Shown here in pieces: positions 36,901 through 49,703 of a stretch of 64,000 nt of DNA. Source of the DNA: Tubiluchus corallicola (taxonomy: Eukaryota > Priapulida > Priapulimorpha > Priapulimorphida > Tubiluchidae); the NCBI GenBank assembly GCA_030141605.1, contig JAQGDQ010000116.1:62001-126000 (forward strand), read 5' to 3'. The translations under genes were made by a program, and so were the position numbers. The notes below the pieces were generated by a model, which worked only from the letters and a program-made list of their open reading frames with translations, was not told the DNA's origin and did no database searches. How positions within the stretch are numbered: the stretch's first letter is position 1; each line of letters opens with the position of its first letter.

Positions 36901-39900
36901 ATATCATTCACAGTTGCACTTTTTTCAAAAAAATGAAGCACTGTGGAGCAGTGTTCAAGGAAGATGACATCGTTGAATAAGGATGGCAACGTTCAATACA
37001 GTAACCATGAGCTTTCACGTTTAACCTGTGCATTTTCTGCAATCCTAATTTTTAAAATTTCATGTCAACAAAATTATCAATAAGCTTGAACTTCATTGAT
37101 TAGAAAACAATTTGCTGTTTTGTTTGTATGCTAATTTTTCTATCAAGGTTTTAGTATTTTTGGATATTTTTTCTCACACAACACCAGTGTACGAGCCCAA
37201 TTTAATACTGTGTAGAACAGTAGCAAAACAGTAACTAGAAATTTAATATTAAGTGCTGAGACGAGGAGTGCTAAATTATAAGTCCAATGATAATTTTATT
37301 CTGAGAAAATTCATTTTCATTCTGTAATTAGAGCTTATTATTTCTTTCGGATGAGCTTTATACCATAACATAATTATTGTATGTATGCTTACTTAGGTCT
37401 GGAGATTCAACAGCACGAATATGGAATATGAATGACAATAGTAATAGTCCAAACCAATTGGTGTTGCAGCACTGCATACAACGTGGTGGTACCGAGGTAC
37501 CTAGTAATAAAGATGTGACGTGTTTAGATTGGAATGTAAGTACTGTAGTAAATGCACTAATACACATGATAATAGAAAGATAAGTTGTTCTCAAATATTT
37601 ATGTAATAATATAAGTTCTATTTTTGTATACGGTCCCTTGTATACAGGGAAGGATAGCCTTTTCTTATAAGTTCTCGATTGATGGCTACAAATTTAGCAG
37701 CAATGGGGATGCTTTACCACACATTTTCTCACTTGACAAATTTTTTATTTTATCTATAAATCTTTGAACTTGCTTTAAGAACTATAACATTATTTATTAT
37801 ATTGTTATATTGCATAAACATTTTTTAAACAAGTTGCTTGTACTGTAAATCTACAGTTTATTTTTTTATTTGTTGCCAGATGCTAACAAATATGTACCTG
37901 ACACAAAATACGTGCATTTGACACAGCTGTAAACTATCAGAAATAGTTTCAAAATTAGGTTCAAATGCAATTGCAGTTTTGTGCAAATTCTGTAGTCATT
38001 GTCATTGTGTTACCATTACATTAAATTAGGGTTGTACCGGATCCAGTTCCGAGTCCTGAAATCCGGTAATTTTAATGGAACTGGAATATTTGTCGGATTT
38101 TGCACTGTTTGTATTTCTATGTGTAAAATGTTGCATGCCAGTTGCATTAGAGCAGGTCTTCTTGCAATTACATCTCCTGACAAGTCTTTTTAAGATCATT
38201 TGCTTAACATTATTGTAGTATTTTTTATTTTCAAGTAAGTATATTGATCATTAAGCAATGTAAACTTCTTTTCTTAACAAAGTGCCCCAGTGAACTTTCA
38301 GTAAATCCTGATTTAAAAAATGAGAGCAGTTTTTAGTTGATGGTGCCGATGTTCAATTTGAAGATTTATGAGTAAGGACTTTTGCAATAAATTTTGCTCT
38401 ATTCTCATGTGTAATATGTACTATAGTAACATGCATATGTTATATGGCCCTAATTTTTTTATTTAGTCGCAATGTCAAAAATTTACATTTTTTACTGTAC
38501 TATAGGTCTTTCAAGAGATATTGTGGCAATGAGGAAATGTGACATTAACGAATGTGTTAAACACATGTAGAATTTTTTAATGTTCACTCGCCGTACTGAG
38601 CCACGCTGTTAATTAAGTTAAATTAACTGAAATCGTAGAAATTTGAATCTCGCATAACACCGAGACTAATGACCATTGATAAACAAATGATTACTAATTA
38701 ATGATGAAACTAAAACACCAGTATCATTTAATATTCTCAAGATGTTGGTATCATTTCTTATTGTACCAGAACTACATACATGTAGATGTTATCTTCCGAA
38801 TGCATATACTTATACATAGGTGGTAAATTAGGCTATAAAAAACGGCAACATCAATAGATGTTTTTGTCAGTGTTCACTTACTGGGAGCTGACTTAACTGA
38901 GTCACACGCTAATTGAGTAACATTGTGCACTTTCGACAAATGATTTGTCTCGCTTAATTCATACAGCCTTTTCTTATAAGTTCTCGATTGATGGCTACAA
39001 ATTTAGCAGCAATGGGGATGTTTTACCGCACATTTTCTCACTTGACGTATTTTTTATTTTATCTGTAAATCTTTGAACTTGCTTTAAGAACTATAACATT
39101 ATTTATTATATTGTTATATTGCATAAACGTTTTTTAAACAAGTTGCTTGTACTGTAAATCTACAGTTAATTTTTTTATTTGTTGCCAGATGCTAACAAAT
39201 ATGTACCTGACACAAAATACGTGCATTTGACACAGCTGTAAACTATCAGGAATAGTTTCAAAATTAGGTTCAAATGCAATTGCAGTTTTGTGCAAATTCT
39301 GTAGTCATTGTCATTGTGTTACCATTACATTAAATTAGGGTTGTACCGGATCCAGTTCCGGGTCCTGAAATCCGGTAATTTTAATGGATCTGGAATATTT
39401 GTCGGATTTTGCACTGTTTGTATTTCTATGTGTAAAATGTTGCTTGCCAGTTGCATTAGAGCAGGTCTGCTTGCAATTACATCTTATGACAAGTCTTTTT
39501 AAGATCATTTGCTTAACATTATTGCGGGATTTTTTATTTTCAAGTAAGTATATTGATCATTAAGCAATGTAAACTTCTTTTCTTAACAAAGTGCCCCAGT
39601 GAACTTTCAGTAAATCCTGATTTAAAAAATTAGAGCAGTTTTTAGTTGATGGTGCCGATGTTCAATTTGAAGATTTATGAGTAAGGACTTCTGCAAGACA
39701 TTTTGCTCTATTCTCATGTGTAATATGTACTATAGTAACATGCGTATTATATGGCCCTAATTTTTTTATTTAGTCGCAATGTCAAAAATTTACATTTTTT
39801 TACTGTACTATAGGTCTTTCAAGAGATGTTGTGGCAATGAGGAAATGTGACATTAACGAATGTGTTAAACACATGTAGACTTTTTTAATGTTCACTCGCC

Positions 39901-42900
39901 GTACTGAGCCACGCTGTTAATTAAGTTAAATTAACTGAAATCGTAGAAATTTGAATCTCACATAACACTGAGACTAATGACCATTGATAAACAAATGATT
40001 ACTAATTAATGATGAAACTAAAACACCAGTATCATTTAATATTCTCAAGATGTTGGCATGATTTCTTATTGTACCAGAACTACATACATGTATATGTTAT
40101 CTTCCGAATGCATATACTTATACATAGGTGGTAAATTAGGCATTTGACACAGTTGTAAGCTATCAGAAATAGTTTCAAAATTAGGTTCAAATGCAATTGC
40201 AGTTTTGTGCAAATTCTGTAGTCATTGTCATTGTGTTACCATTACATTAAATTAGGGTTGTACCGGATCCAGTTCCGGGTCCTGAAATCCGGTAATTTTA
40301 ATGGATCTGGAATATTTGTCGGATTTTGCACTGTTTGTATTTCTATGTGTAAAATGTTGCTTGCCAGTTGCATTAGAGCAGGTCTGCTTGCAATTACATC
40401 TTATGACAAGTCTTTTTAAGATCATTTGCTTAACATTATTGCGGGATTTTTTATTTTCAAGTAAGTATATTGATCATTAAGCAATGTAAACTTCTTTTCT
40501 TAACAAAGTGCCCCAGTGAACTTTCAGTAAATCCTGATTTAAAAAATTAGAGCAGTTTTTAGTTGATGGTGCCGATGTTCAATTTGAAGATTTATGAGTA
40601 AGGACTTCTGCAAGACATTTTGCTCTATTCTCATGTGTAATATGTACTATAGTAACATGCGTATTATATGGCCCTAATTTTTTTATTTAGTCGCAATGTC
40701 AAAAATTTACATTTTTTTACTGTACTATAGGTCTTTCAAGAGATGTTGTGGCAATGAGGAAATGTGACATTAACGAATGTGTTAAACACATGTAGACTTT
40801 TTTAATGTTCACTCGCCGTACTGAGCCACGCTGTTAATTAAGTTAAATTAACTGAAATCGTAGAAATTTGAATCTCACATAACACTGAGACTAATGACCA
40901 TTGATAAACAAATGATTACTAATTAATGATGAAACTAAAACACCAGTATCATTTAATATTCTCAAGATGTTGGCATGATTTCTTATTGTACCAGAACTAC
41001 ATACATGTATATGTTATCTTCCGAATGCATATACTTATACATAGGTGGTAAATTAGGCATTTGACACAGTTGTAAGCTATCAGAAATAGTTTCAAAATAG
41101 GTTCAAATGCAATTGCAGTTTTGTGCAAATTCTGTAGTCATTGTCATTGTGTTACCATTACATTAAATTAGGGTTGTACCGGATCCAGTTCCGGGTCCTG
41201 AAATCCGGTAATTTTAATGGATCTGGAATATTTGTCGGATTTTGCACTGTTTGTATTTCTATGTGTAAAATGTTGCATGCCAGTTGCATTAGAGCAGGTT
41301 TGCTTGCAATTACATCTTATGACAAGTCTTTTTAAGATCATTTGCTTAACATTATTGCGGGATTTTTTATTTTCAAGTAAGTATATTGATCATTAAGCAA
41401 TGTAAACTTCTTTTCTTAACAAAGTGCCCTAGTGAACTTTCAGTAAATCCTGATTTAAAAAATTAGAGCAGTTTTTAGTTGATGGTGCCGATGTTCAATT
41501 TGAAGATTTATGAGTAAGGACTTCTGCAAGAAATTTTGCTCTATTCTCATGTGTAATATGTACTATAGTAACATGCATATTATATGGCCCTAATTTTTTT
41601 ATTTAGTCGCAATGTCAAAAATTTACATTTTTTTACTGTACTATAGGTCTTTCAAGAGATGTTGTGGCAATGAGGAAATGTGACATTAACGAATGTGTTA
41701 AACACATGTAGACTTTTTTAATGTTCACTCGCCGTACTGAGCCACGCTGTTAATTAAGTTAAATTAACTGAAATCGTAGAAATTTGAATCTCACATAACA
41801 CTGAGACTAATGACCATTGATAAACAAATGATTACTAATTAATGATGAAACTAAAACACCAGTATCATTTAATATTCTCAAGATGTTGGTATCATTTCTT
41901 ATTGTACCAGAACTACATACATGTAGATGTTATCTTCCGAATGCATATACTTATACATAGGTGGTAAATTAGGCATTTGACACAGTTGTAAGCTATCAGA
42001 AATAGGTTCAAATGCAATTGCAGTTTTGTGCAAATTCTGTAGTCATTGTCATTGTGTTACCATTACATTAAATTAAGGTTGTACCGGATCCAGTTCCGCG
42101 TCCTGAAATCCGGTAATTTGTCGGATTTTGCACTGTTTGTATTTCTATGTTTTTCTATGTGTAAAATGTTGCACGCCAATTGCATTAGAGCAGATCTGCT
42201 TGCAATTACATCTTTTGACAAATCTTTTTAAAATCATTTGCTTAACATTACAGTTTGCTGAATGCGTTGTCCTCTAAAACTTTGTACAATCAAAATTAAT
42301 ATAATTGAAGATTAAGCATTGTAAGATGTGGACTTAATCACTGCATTTGATGATTTCATTTGAACTCATTTCATTTCCAGTTACTTTATAATCTTTACGC
42401 AGAATTCTTGTTTTAGTGTAATGGAACTTACCTTGCAACAGGATCTTATGATGGTTTTGCAAGAATATGGACCACGGAAGGTAGGTCATTTCTGTGGGAA
42501 ATACTGTGGTGCAATTTTTTTGAAAAAGTTCGATTAACTCTTATACACAGGTTGATCTTGGAAGTGTGGTTGCTATAAATAGCAGTTGATTTTAATTTGA
42601 AGAAGTTTCTGAATTAATCAAAGATTACAGTTTAAATTTGCAATGCTATTTGTTGAAATGATTGCAGTTATCCTGCATAATTAAATTTCTGCTCTTTCTG
42701 ACTTACAGGTCGTCTCTTTAGTACATTAGGCCAACATAAAGGTCCCATTTTTGCACTGAAGTGGAATAAAGATGGAAATTATATTCTTAGTGCTGGAGTT
42801 GATAGGGTAAGCAAAATGAGATTTGTTGAATCAGGTAATGTTATTTTGAGAATTCATGTTGTTTGCTATTAATTGCATGATGAATAACATGATGAATAGG

Positions 42901-45900
42901 TACTTATATGTATGGGTAATCTTGTGTTTTTGCGTATCAGTCACTTATAGCATGAGTGCATTTATAAATAGAATCTCAAGACATAAATACCAATTAAGAT
43001 AAATGTTAAAAGATACAATCTTGTTGATATAATCTGTAGATGTCAACAGCTTTTTGAGATAATGCATATATAAATTTATCTAGTGTACTTCTTCAGATCA
43101 TTAACATTGTAATCTTTCTAGTCACATTAATTTTGATTTGTTACGTAGTTGTAAGCATATATACTTCTTAACTCAAGGAGTTTTTTGTATCGTAAAACTG
43201 ATGAGGCAGTTGCCCCAATGCTAGAAGGTTCAAAGCACTGCACTTTGGCATTATAACAGGCTAGCTGCCTTCTATTTCAAGTACTGTTTACATGTTTGAT
43301 TGTGCCTGTACTGCTGAGTGAAACAATCTCGTAAACATTTCGTGTGTCTTCCTCAGCTTGGTTTGATCCAAAGCCGGTTGTTGCCTAGTTTTTACAAATC
43401 AAAAAGAGGCAGAATAAGGAGCCAGATTTTGTTGTATATTCATGGCGCATTTCAAAGTTTTTTTTCAAGAGGATACATGTCTCTGAAGTTTGCTAACAGA
43501 AATCGCAAAAATGTTATTTCTTAGTAACCGTACAGTACAGTATGCTTAAAAATGTGTGCATATAGTAGGCTAATATGAATAAGTAAATGTCATTTGGTCA
43601 GAATTTCGATTGTTGAGTCAACAGATTGGGCCAGTAAAATCCGCGTAAAAATACAAATTATTTGAATTTGGTCTGTCCTTCTTACGTCGCCAGTAAAATT
43701 CCCTGAAAAATTCCTTGTCTTAATAATAACACTGCTACCATTTTTTCTGTTTAATGTTCACATTCAAATAATATCATAGATGAAAGTTTTTCAGAAGGTT
43801 TGCTTGGTAAAGTTGTAATACTAGTATCTTTTTTATGTAGACCACCATTATATGGGATGCCAGCTCAGGACATTGTACGCAACAATTTTCCTTTCATTCT
43901 GGTAAGACTTGATGAGTTAATTTTTCTGTTTGTGTCTCAAATTTTCATTCAGTGTTTTTTAACCAATTCAGATAGCTTAATAGGGATGTATTTTTAAAAT
44001 GGTTGCCTATGGTTAAGTTCGTATTGAATTTTTACTTGCTAATTAAGAAATGTACCTTGTTTTAAAAATTGTCTTTAGTTAGTGATTAAAGCCTTTTGTA
44101 TAACTGAATTGTTTTGTTTAGCTCCCGCGTTGGATGTGGATTGGCAAAGTAATGACAGCTTTGCCTCGTGTTCGACAGACCAGCGGATACATGTGTGCAA
44201 ACTTGGTGTGGACAGACCTATAAAGACATTCCAAGGACATACGGTAACTTATTCATATTCATTTAAGGAGTTACATTTTGGAAACGTTTTTAAATAATTG
44301 AATTGTGCTATAATCAAATTAAAATAGTCTTCGAATTTGTGTACCAAGACAAATAAGTTCATTCTGACAATAATTATGTACAGTATTTCTTAGACTTGTG
44401 ATTTTCATTCCTTGAAAGATGTTGTGTAGGCGATGCTTGGTACATACCTTTTCTGTATAGTGTAAGTATAATTAAACATTGTATTTTACTTCATAATGCT
44501 TGCCATTTGTCTTGTAGCCTTATAAGTTAATTTTTTTAAATTGCAATTTAGAACGAAGTAAATGCGATTAAATGGGATCCTCAAGGTGTTCTGCTAGCTT
44601 CATGTTCAGATGATATGACATTGAAGGTATTTACTAAATAGTTTTTATTATTTTTTTATTATTTGGCTTGCATAATAATTGTTTTTATTGTAATTATATT
44701 AAATTTTTGGACAGGATTTAATACATAAGCTGGTGTGCTAATGTTTAATTGCAATACATGTACCTTAAAATTTGAAATTGAAAGTATAATTTAATTAATG
44801 AACTACTAAATATCTTGTTATCAAAGAATTTTTTTTACAGATATGGAGTATGAAACAAGACTCTTGTATATATGATTTGCAAGCGCACTTGAAAGAGATC
44901 TACACAATAAAGTGGAGTCCGACTGGTCCAGGAACAAACAACCCTAATGCCAATCTTATTTTAGCTAGGTGTGCTCATGCTAAATGATAGGTGTCATTGA
45001 TGCGACGGTTTCATGAATAAATTTAAAGGAAAAACCAACCCTCAAACAACATGCATTGTATTTTAATATACACTTAGAAATATTGAAATTACCACCCAAT
45101 GTACATGCATAAAATGCCCTGCTTAAAAATACAAAACAAATTTAAATCGTTCTCCTGCCAAATGGACCTGACTGTGGTCGTATTTGTAAAAATGATCTAA
45201 GGTGGTGGACATCACGAAGCATAAGCAAATTTCTCGCTGATTAAATCTTTATATTTAACTGTTTATGTAAAAATTAGTCATCGTATCAATTAGCAACAAA
45301 TTTGAAGTGCTTACATAGCTTTAATCCATAGAATTATACCTCATAATGCATAAGCACTACACATAATTACATGTAAGCATGACATTCTGCAAAGTTACAA
45401 GCATATAGTAGGTGCCTGCTGGGCTTCTTATCTGACAGAGTTCAATTTAGTTTGTTAAGATGATTACTCTTACTGTATCGTACTCAAGTTGGAAGTTATT
45501 AATTTATCGTCGGTAACTAGTTTTCTTTACATCACGGACAACGACTTTCCTTGAAAAGCAAGAAAGTAGTATTAATTATCTCTCATTTAACGTTTTGGTT
45601 TGTTTGCAGTTGATAATAACCTGGCGGGATAAGTGTTTATATTGCACTGTCACCGTATGACGTCATATTTCGTTCAAACTGAGTGCTGTCAAGCTTAAAT
45701 TCATTGTGACTTTAAATTACTAATTACACAAGGTGCCTATCCCAATTAAATTTTATTGTTGAAGCTTCCTGACATTTCCTTGCATATTAAAATAATCTCA
45801 ACTTCCCCAGAACTTTTGATTTTCCTTTAAGGCTCACTGCGTCAATTTTTGATCACCTGTATTATTGCTATTCAAAATCTGCAGTAAAAAATAAAGTTTA

Positions 45901-46753
45901 ACATGATGTATTCAGTACCTTAATCTTGTTTGTGTTTCTGTTTTAGTGCTTCATTTGATTCAACAGTGCGATTGTGGGACGTCGAACGAGGCACTTGTAA
46001 ACATACATTAACTAAACATCAAGAACCAGTGTACAGCGTAGCATTTAGCCCCGATGGAAAATTTTTAGCAAGCGGTTCTTTCGATAAATGTGTCCATATA
46101 TGGTGTGTACAGGTACGGAAATTAATTAAGCATATAAGCTTTTCAATAACTATATGTAGCCCAAATTGTGTATGTGTAAAACTAATGCTCTTATAAAGTT
46201 AAAAGGTTACACTAAGTTAAGGCTGCATTTTTTTACAAATGGACAGCAGGGTCTTTGGTGAGTATATGTTTTCCACTTTACGAACATGCCTTGACAGTCT
46301 AATAACTTCATCAGAAAACCTACCTTACGATCCTACAATGTTGTTTGTTCTTTTGCAGTCTGGACAACTAGTTCATAGTTATAAAGGTACAGGTGGTATA
46401 TTTGAAGTTTGTTGGAACTCTCGTGGTGATAAAGTTGGTGCCAGCGCATCAGATGGTTCGGTATGTTCCTTTACACATTTTATGAATTTGAAAAGTTAAT
46501 ATTTACAGAGAATGTATTTGTTTAATGTTTGTGGTAACCCTTTTCCAAATTTGCATATCGTATATCATAGGTTTATTTTTATGTACTTAATTTTACACTA
46601 TGCTATGGATGTTGTATGATAAATCTCCAACTTGGAAATTCTTTTCATGGCAGTCTATAAAATAACATTGTGCTACTTGCAAGATTGAAATCACGGTAAT
46701 GATAATCATTATTTCTGTGATTTTAGGTGTTTGTACTAGATCTACGGAAATAA
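30980..46753 (+). CDS. TBL1XR1: TBL1X/TBL1XR1 transducin beta-like WD40 protein
   Basis: Fourteen coding exons: 30980-31037, 33341-33486, 34699-34852, 36134-36266, 37397-37535, 42417-42480, 42709-42806, 43841-43901, 44122-44243, 44552-44626, 44841-44968, 45947-46112, 46359-46460 and 46727-46753. Joined, they encode 490 residues with every phase consistent; vertebrate TBL1XR1 has 514. Residues 1-36 hold the LisH motif ([18 protein letters not shown]), followed by the F-box-like region ([15 protein letters not shown]). A low-complexity linker at about 88-140 lacks the Gln/Ala runs of vertebrates. Residues 140-490 form the WD40 propeller ([58 protein letters not shown]) ending VFVLDLRK. The protein is a core subunit of the NCoR/SMRT-HDAC3 corepressor and drives corepressor exchange in the nucleus. 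A strong acceptor at 30897 shows the ATG exon starts at 30898, so leader exons lie upstream. Intron 5 (4.9 kb) is mostly the P/Q array. Confidence 0.97.
31855..31955 (+). repeat. Diverged fragment of the P module
   Basis: In TBL1XR1 intron 1. ATGGCAATGATGAAATGGTG, ACATTAACGAATGT, CATATGTAGAC and AATGTTCACTCGCCG follow the order of the P module (for example 29050-29120) with more divergence. It marks an older copy of the family. Confidence 0.75.
35274..35312 (+). repeat. (GAT)n microsatellite
   Basis: ATGATGATGATGATGG-type units in TBL1XR1 intron 3. Confidence 0.8.
37659..42251 (+). repeat. Q-P tandem array in TBL1XR1 intron 5
   Basis: The order is Q (37659-38213), P (38214-38968), Q (38969-39525), then truncated units P' and q alternating: 39526-40140, 40141-40443, 40444-41058, 41059-41359, 41360-41974, 41975-42251. 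Distances between the conserved 64-codon open frames (37999, 39308, 40225, 41141, 42046) are 1309, 917, 916 and 905 bp. The shorter period comes from one about 392-bp deletion that joins TTAGG to CATTTGACACAG and is shared by three units, so it arose once and was then amplified. Copies are very similar. The last q has small deletions. Confidence 0.92.
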
Positions 46754-47063
46754 AAATGGTCTACCTCTTAGTGCCAGACTAAAAAGCTAACTGCTACTTG
46801 GATGGAATCCTGCAAAGCTACCAACAGATGTCTCTGTTACTGATGAGCTGTTGTGTGCAGATTACCACGTCTCGGAGTTGTGCAGTTGAAGGAGATGGTT
46901 ATCATAACTTTTGTGCTTGGCGATTTGTGTCCGATGATGAACCTACTACATCAGTGAAACTGAAGCACATTTTAACCAACAAATAACATCCAAGAGTGTA
47001 CAAAGGAATTTTTTTTAGTGTTCCAGTAAACTTATATAATAAGTTACAGACTTGCTAAGGGAC

Positions 47064-47092
47064 AATAAAGAAATACTGGAGAACAAAATAAA
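47064..47092 (+). terminator. TBL1XR1 poly(A) signals
   Basis: AATAAA hexamers at 47064-47069 and 47087-47092, about 310-340 nt after the stop codon, followed by a GT-rich stretch (TTGCTGTTGTGTTTATTAGTG). Typical cleavage and polyadenylation context. Confidence 0.65.
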
Positions 47093-48341
47093 CATGCACA
47101 TATTTGCTGTTGTGTTTATTAGTGTACAGTGTGTGGATAAGTCATCTTAAAAGCCATGTAAAATATGTAAATTATTGTTTTTGGCAGTGAACATTTGTTA
47201 ATTAAATGCTCTCCGTAATGTCAGAAATTGTGATTTTATGTTGGTTGGTTTGTCTTCCATAATTTGTTTTGTGGTAACTCGATGATTGATTTTAATTGGG
47301 TGGCAGGTTTCGTCTGCTGAGTTTCCTCATACTCTTAGTCTTTCCGTTCTTCTTGTGCATTTTTTGGCCATTGACGTCCCATTGCTTATTTTGATCTCAT
47401 CAAGTTAGTGACCCATGGTCAAACTATTGTTAACAACTTCTGTACCAAAACTTGTAGAGATTGCCAAATTTTTTGCGATCATTACATGGATCTTTGGGAA
47501 GTCATTGATGTAGTAACAATGTGTACTGTTGTCCAACTATTGTTATGTGTGAAAACAAGAAAACACTGGAAATTAGTCTTTTCCTATGTTTTATGCAAGA
47601 CAGGAATTGTTTATGATTTTACCAGCACAAACACAAATTTTTGTCTGAATAAGCGAAAGATAAACATTGAACATTTTTGACATTTTGAAACTGAAGGCTT
47701 AAATTGTTCACTTGAATGCAAATGTAGTAAATATCTGTTGTCAGGGTACCCATTTGCTATTCAAAATTTTTTTCCACCTTAAACGGTTTATTTGAAGATA
47801 ACAGGACTGTCAACATCAATCTGAGGAATATCGGACTTGATGCAGTTACATCATTTGTTCGTGTTTCGATTCTTTTCCTATTTTAACAACAAAGGTTTTT
47901 ATGGGTAGTTTTGTGGTAAAGTGTATTCTTTTGTACAGGTGTTGTGCTATTTGTTAATTAATAACAGATTCGATTTATTTGAAAATTAGATGTGTACCAT
48001 GTTGTAAAATAGTTCCACCTGATAATGAAAATAAATACTATATTTTGTTACGAAATTTTAATGAAAGTGCTTTATTAATGAATGTTTTTTATCTCTGTTC
48101 AAGAATTAGGAAGGTGTATGTTCATTGTGTAATCTGGGGTTTGTTTGTGATTTTTCCAAATATGTAAAAATCTTGTTTATAGCTTACAATAAAATTTTGT
48201 AGAATGTAGTGACAATTGAGAATACATCGATCGCAAACCGCGTTTAGCACCGCTCAACTTGATAAGGTAACAGTCTCACAAACTCACTCATTGCAAGTCA
48301 CTACATAGCATATAAACAAACTGAAAACACAGAGAAATTTG
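47093..48341. other. Downstream of TBL1XR1, nothing recognised
   Basis: AT-rich. The open frame at 47408-47680 has no recognisable motif and lies after the TBL1XR1 poly(A) signals. Could belong to a longer 3'UTR. Confidence 0.35.
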
Positions 48342-48800
48342 ATCCTAACAATTTTGGTACAAGGGAAAATATACTGCTAGGAATTTTGGTACAGCGAAAT
48401 TTTAGCACTGGGGAAATTTGATACAGGGAAAATGTGAGTTTGGTGGAAACTTTAGTACTGGAAAAGTTTGGTACTAGGAAAATCTGGTATAAAGAAAGTA
48501 TGGTACAAGGAAAGTTTGGTACTATGAAAAATCTTTATAAAACCTACTCAAAAAAGTTCATATTGTTGCATTTGCTTTTGATTTTTTTTGTTCATCTGAT
48601 TATTGTTATTTCTCTTTGTTTGTTCCATGCTCGCTTTTTGTCATCGTCATTTGCTGTTATCATTGTTACTTTTGTCATTTTGTTGCTGTCCTTGTACCAT
48701 ACTTTCTTAGTACCTAAAGATTATGGTACCATATTTAATTGTATCAAATTTTCCATGTACCAAATTTTGCCAGCAAACTTACTTGCACCAAGCTTTCCTA
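48342..48800. repeat. Foldback element of short GGTAC repeats
   Basis: The left arm (48342-48535) is a degenerate array of about 17-bp units such as TTTGGTACTAGGAAAATC. The right arm (48692-48800) carries the same units in the opposite orientation (TTGTACCATACTTTCTTAG, CCATGTACCAAATTTTGCC). A T-rich spacer of about 155 bp lies between. The whole could fold into a long imperfect hairpin. Lies between the converging 3' ends of TBL1XR1 and IARS2. Confidence 0.75.
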
Positions 48801-49703
48801 CATTAATGATCATACTAGACTTATAAATGATCAGTCTAAAAGACTTATATAAACAATAAGAATTTAAACAACGACTTAATTTACTCCACATAAACTTTGT
48901 GAATAATAATTAAGAGGTCTGCTATATACTGTTATGTTCAACCTTAACAAACATTAATGCAGTAATAACTTTTGGCAATCTTCTGCAACGGCATAAAATC
49001 TTTAATTAAAGAAGAGCTGATTGAGGTGGGCCCCTACTGGCTGGTTGATTGGCATTTTGCGATCTGTGTATTGGCGAGGTTTTTATGTTGACTGGTTGAG
49101 AAGTGATAAGGACAGTGAATGTTCATTATAAATGTATACTGCTTAACTGAGACAGATCCACTACTGCTTTTTTTGGTGGTAAGTAAGTTATTTCGGGAGA
49201 AGTTGCAAATGAATTTCACACCAATTTTTTGGACCATCCTTGGTCTTGGGTAAGCTAATTAAATCTTGCTGGCATTCAATTGGGAAAGAAAATCAAATTG
49301 TTCTCATCAAAGTGGATTTCTGTAACAGAAATTCTATGTAACATCATAACATGCAAGAAAAAAGAATGCTTGCCATGAATGACAAACAAGCAAATGGCAA
49401 AACCTTTTTCAGAAGGTTTGTGGTGAATACATGTACTCCAAGAAAAAATTTAATTTGGCAAAATAATGTATTGAAAAAATTGTAATATATACACGATTTA
49501 CATTAAAAAATTAAAAACAGATCATGATATGACAGAAATGATTTTCAATAGACACTGATTGTTGACTGCAATACATAACTCGATTTGGCGATGTATAAAT
49601 AATCCATATTAATGAAACCTGCTTCAAATTGAATTATCACTCTATGCTTGTATAGCTCCCATCACAACAACAACAAGGAATAAGAAACAATAAGCCTTAT
49701 GTG
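48801..49703. other. IARS2 3' side, nothing recognised
   Basis: Contains the presumed 3'UTR of IARS2 (minus strand). I saw no AATAAA close to the stop on the minus strand. No other feature. Confidence 0.35.

Noticed and set aside
30781-37658. Exons 1-5 of TBL1XR1 as a mobile gene segment
   Set aside because: The exons join in frame with the rest of a conserved gene, so the segment is in its proper place; the array boundaries alone do not show movement of the gene.
48434-48826. 130-codon open frame
   Set aside because: Runs through the short-repeat foldback; repetitive translation and hydrophobic T-rich spacer, no independent support.
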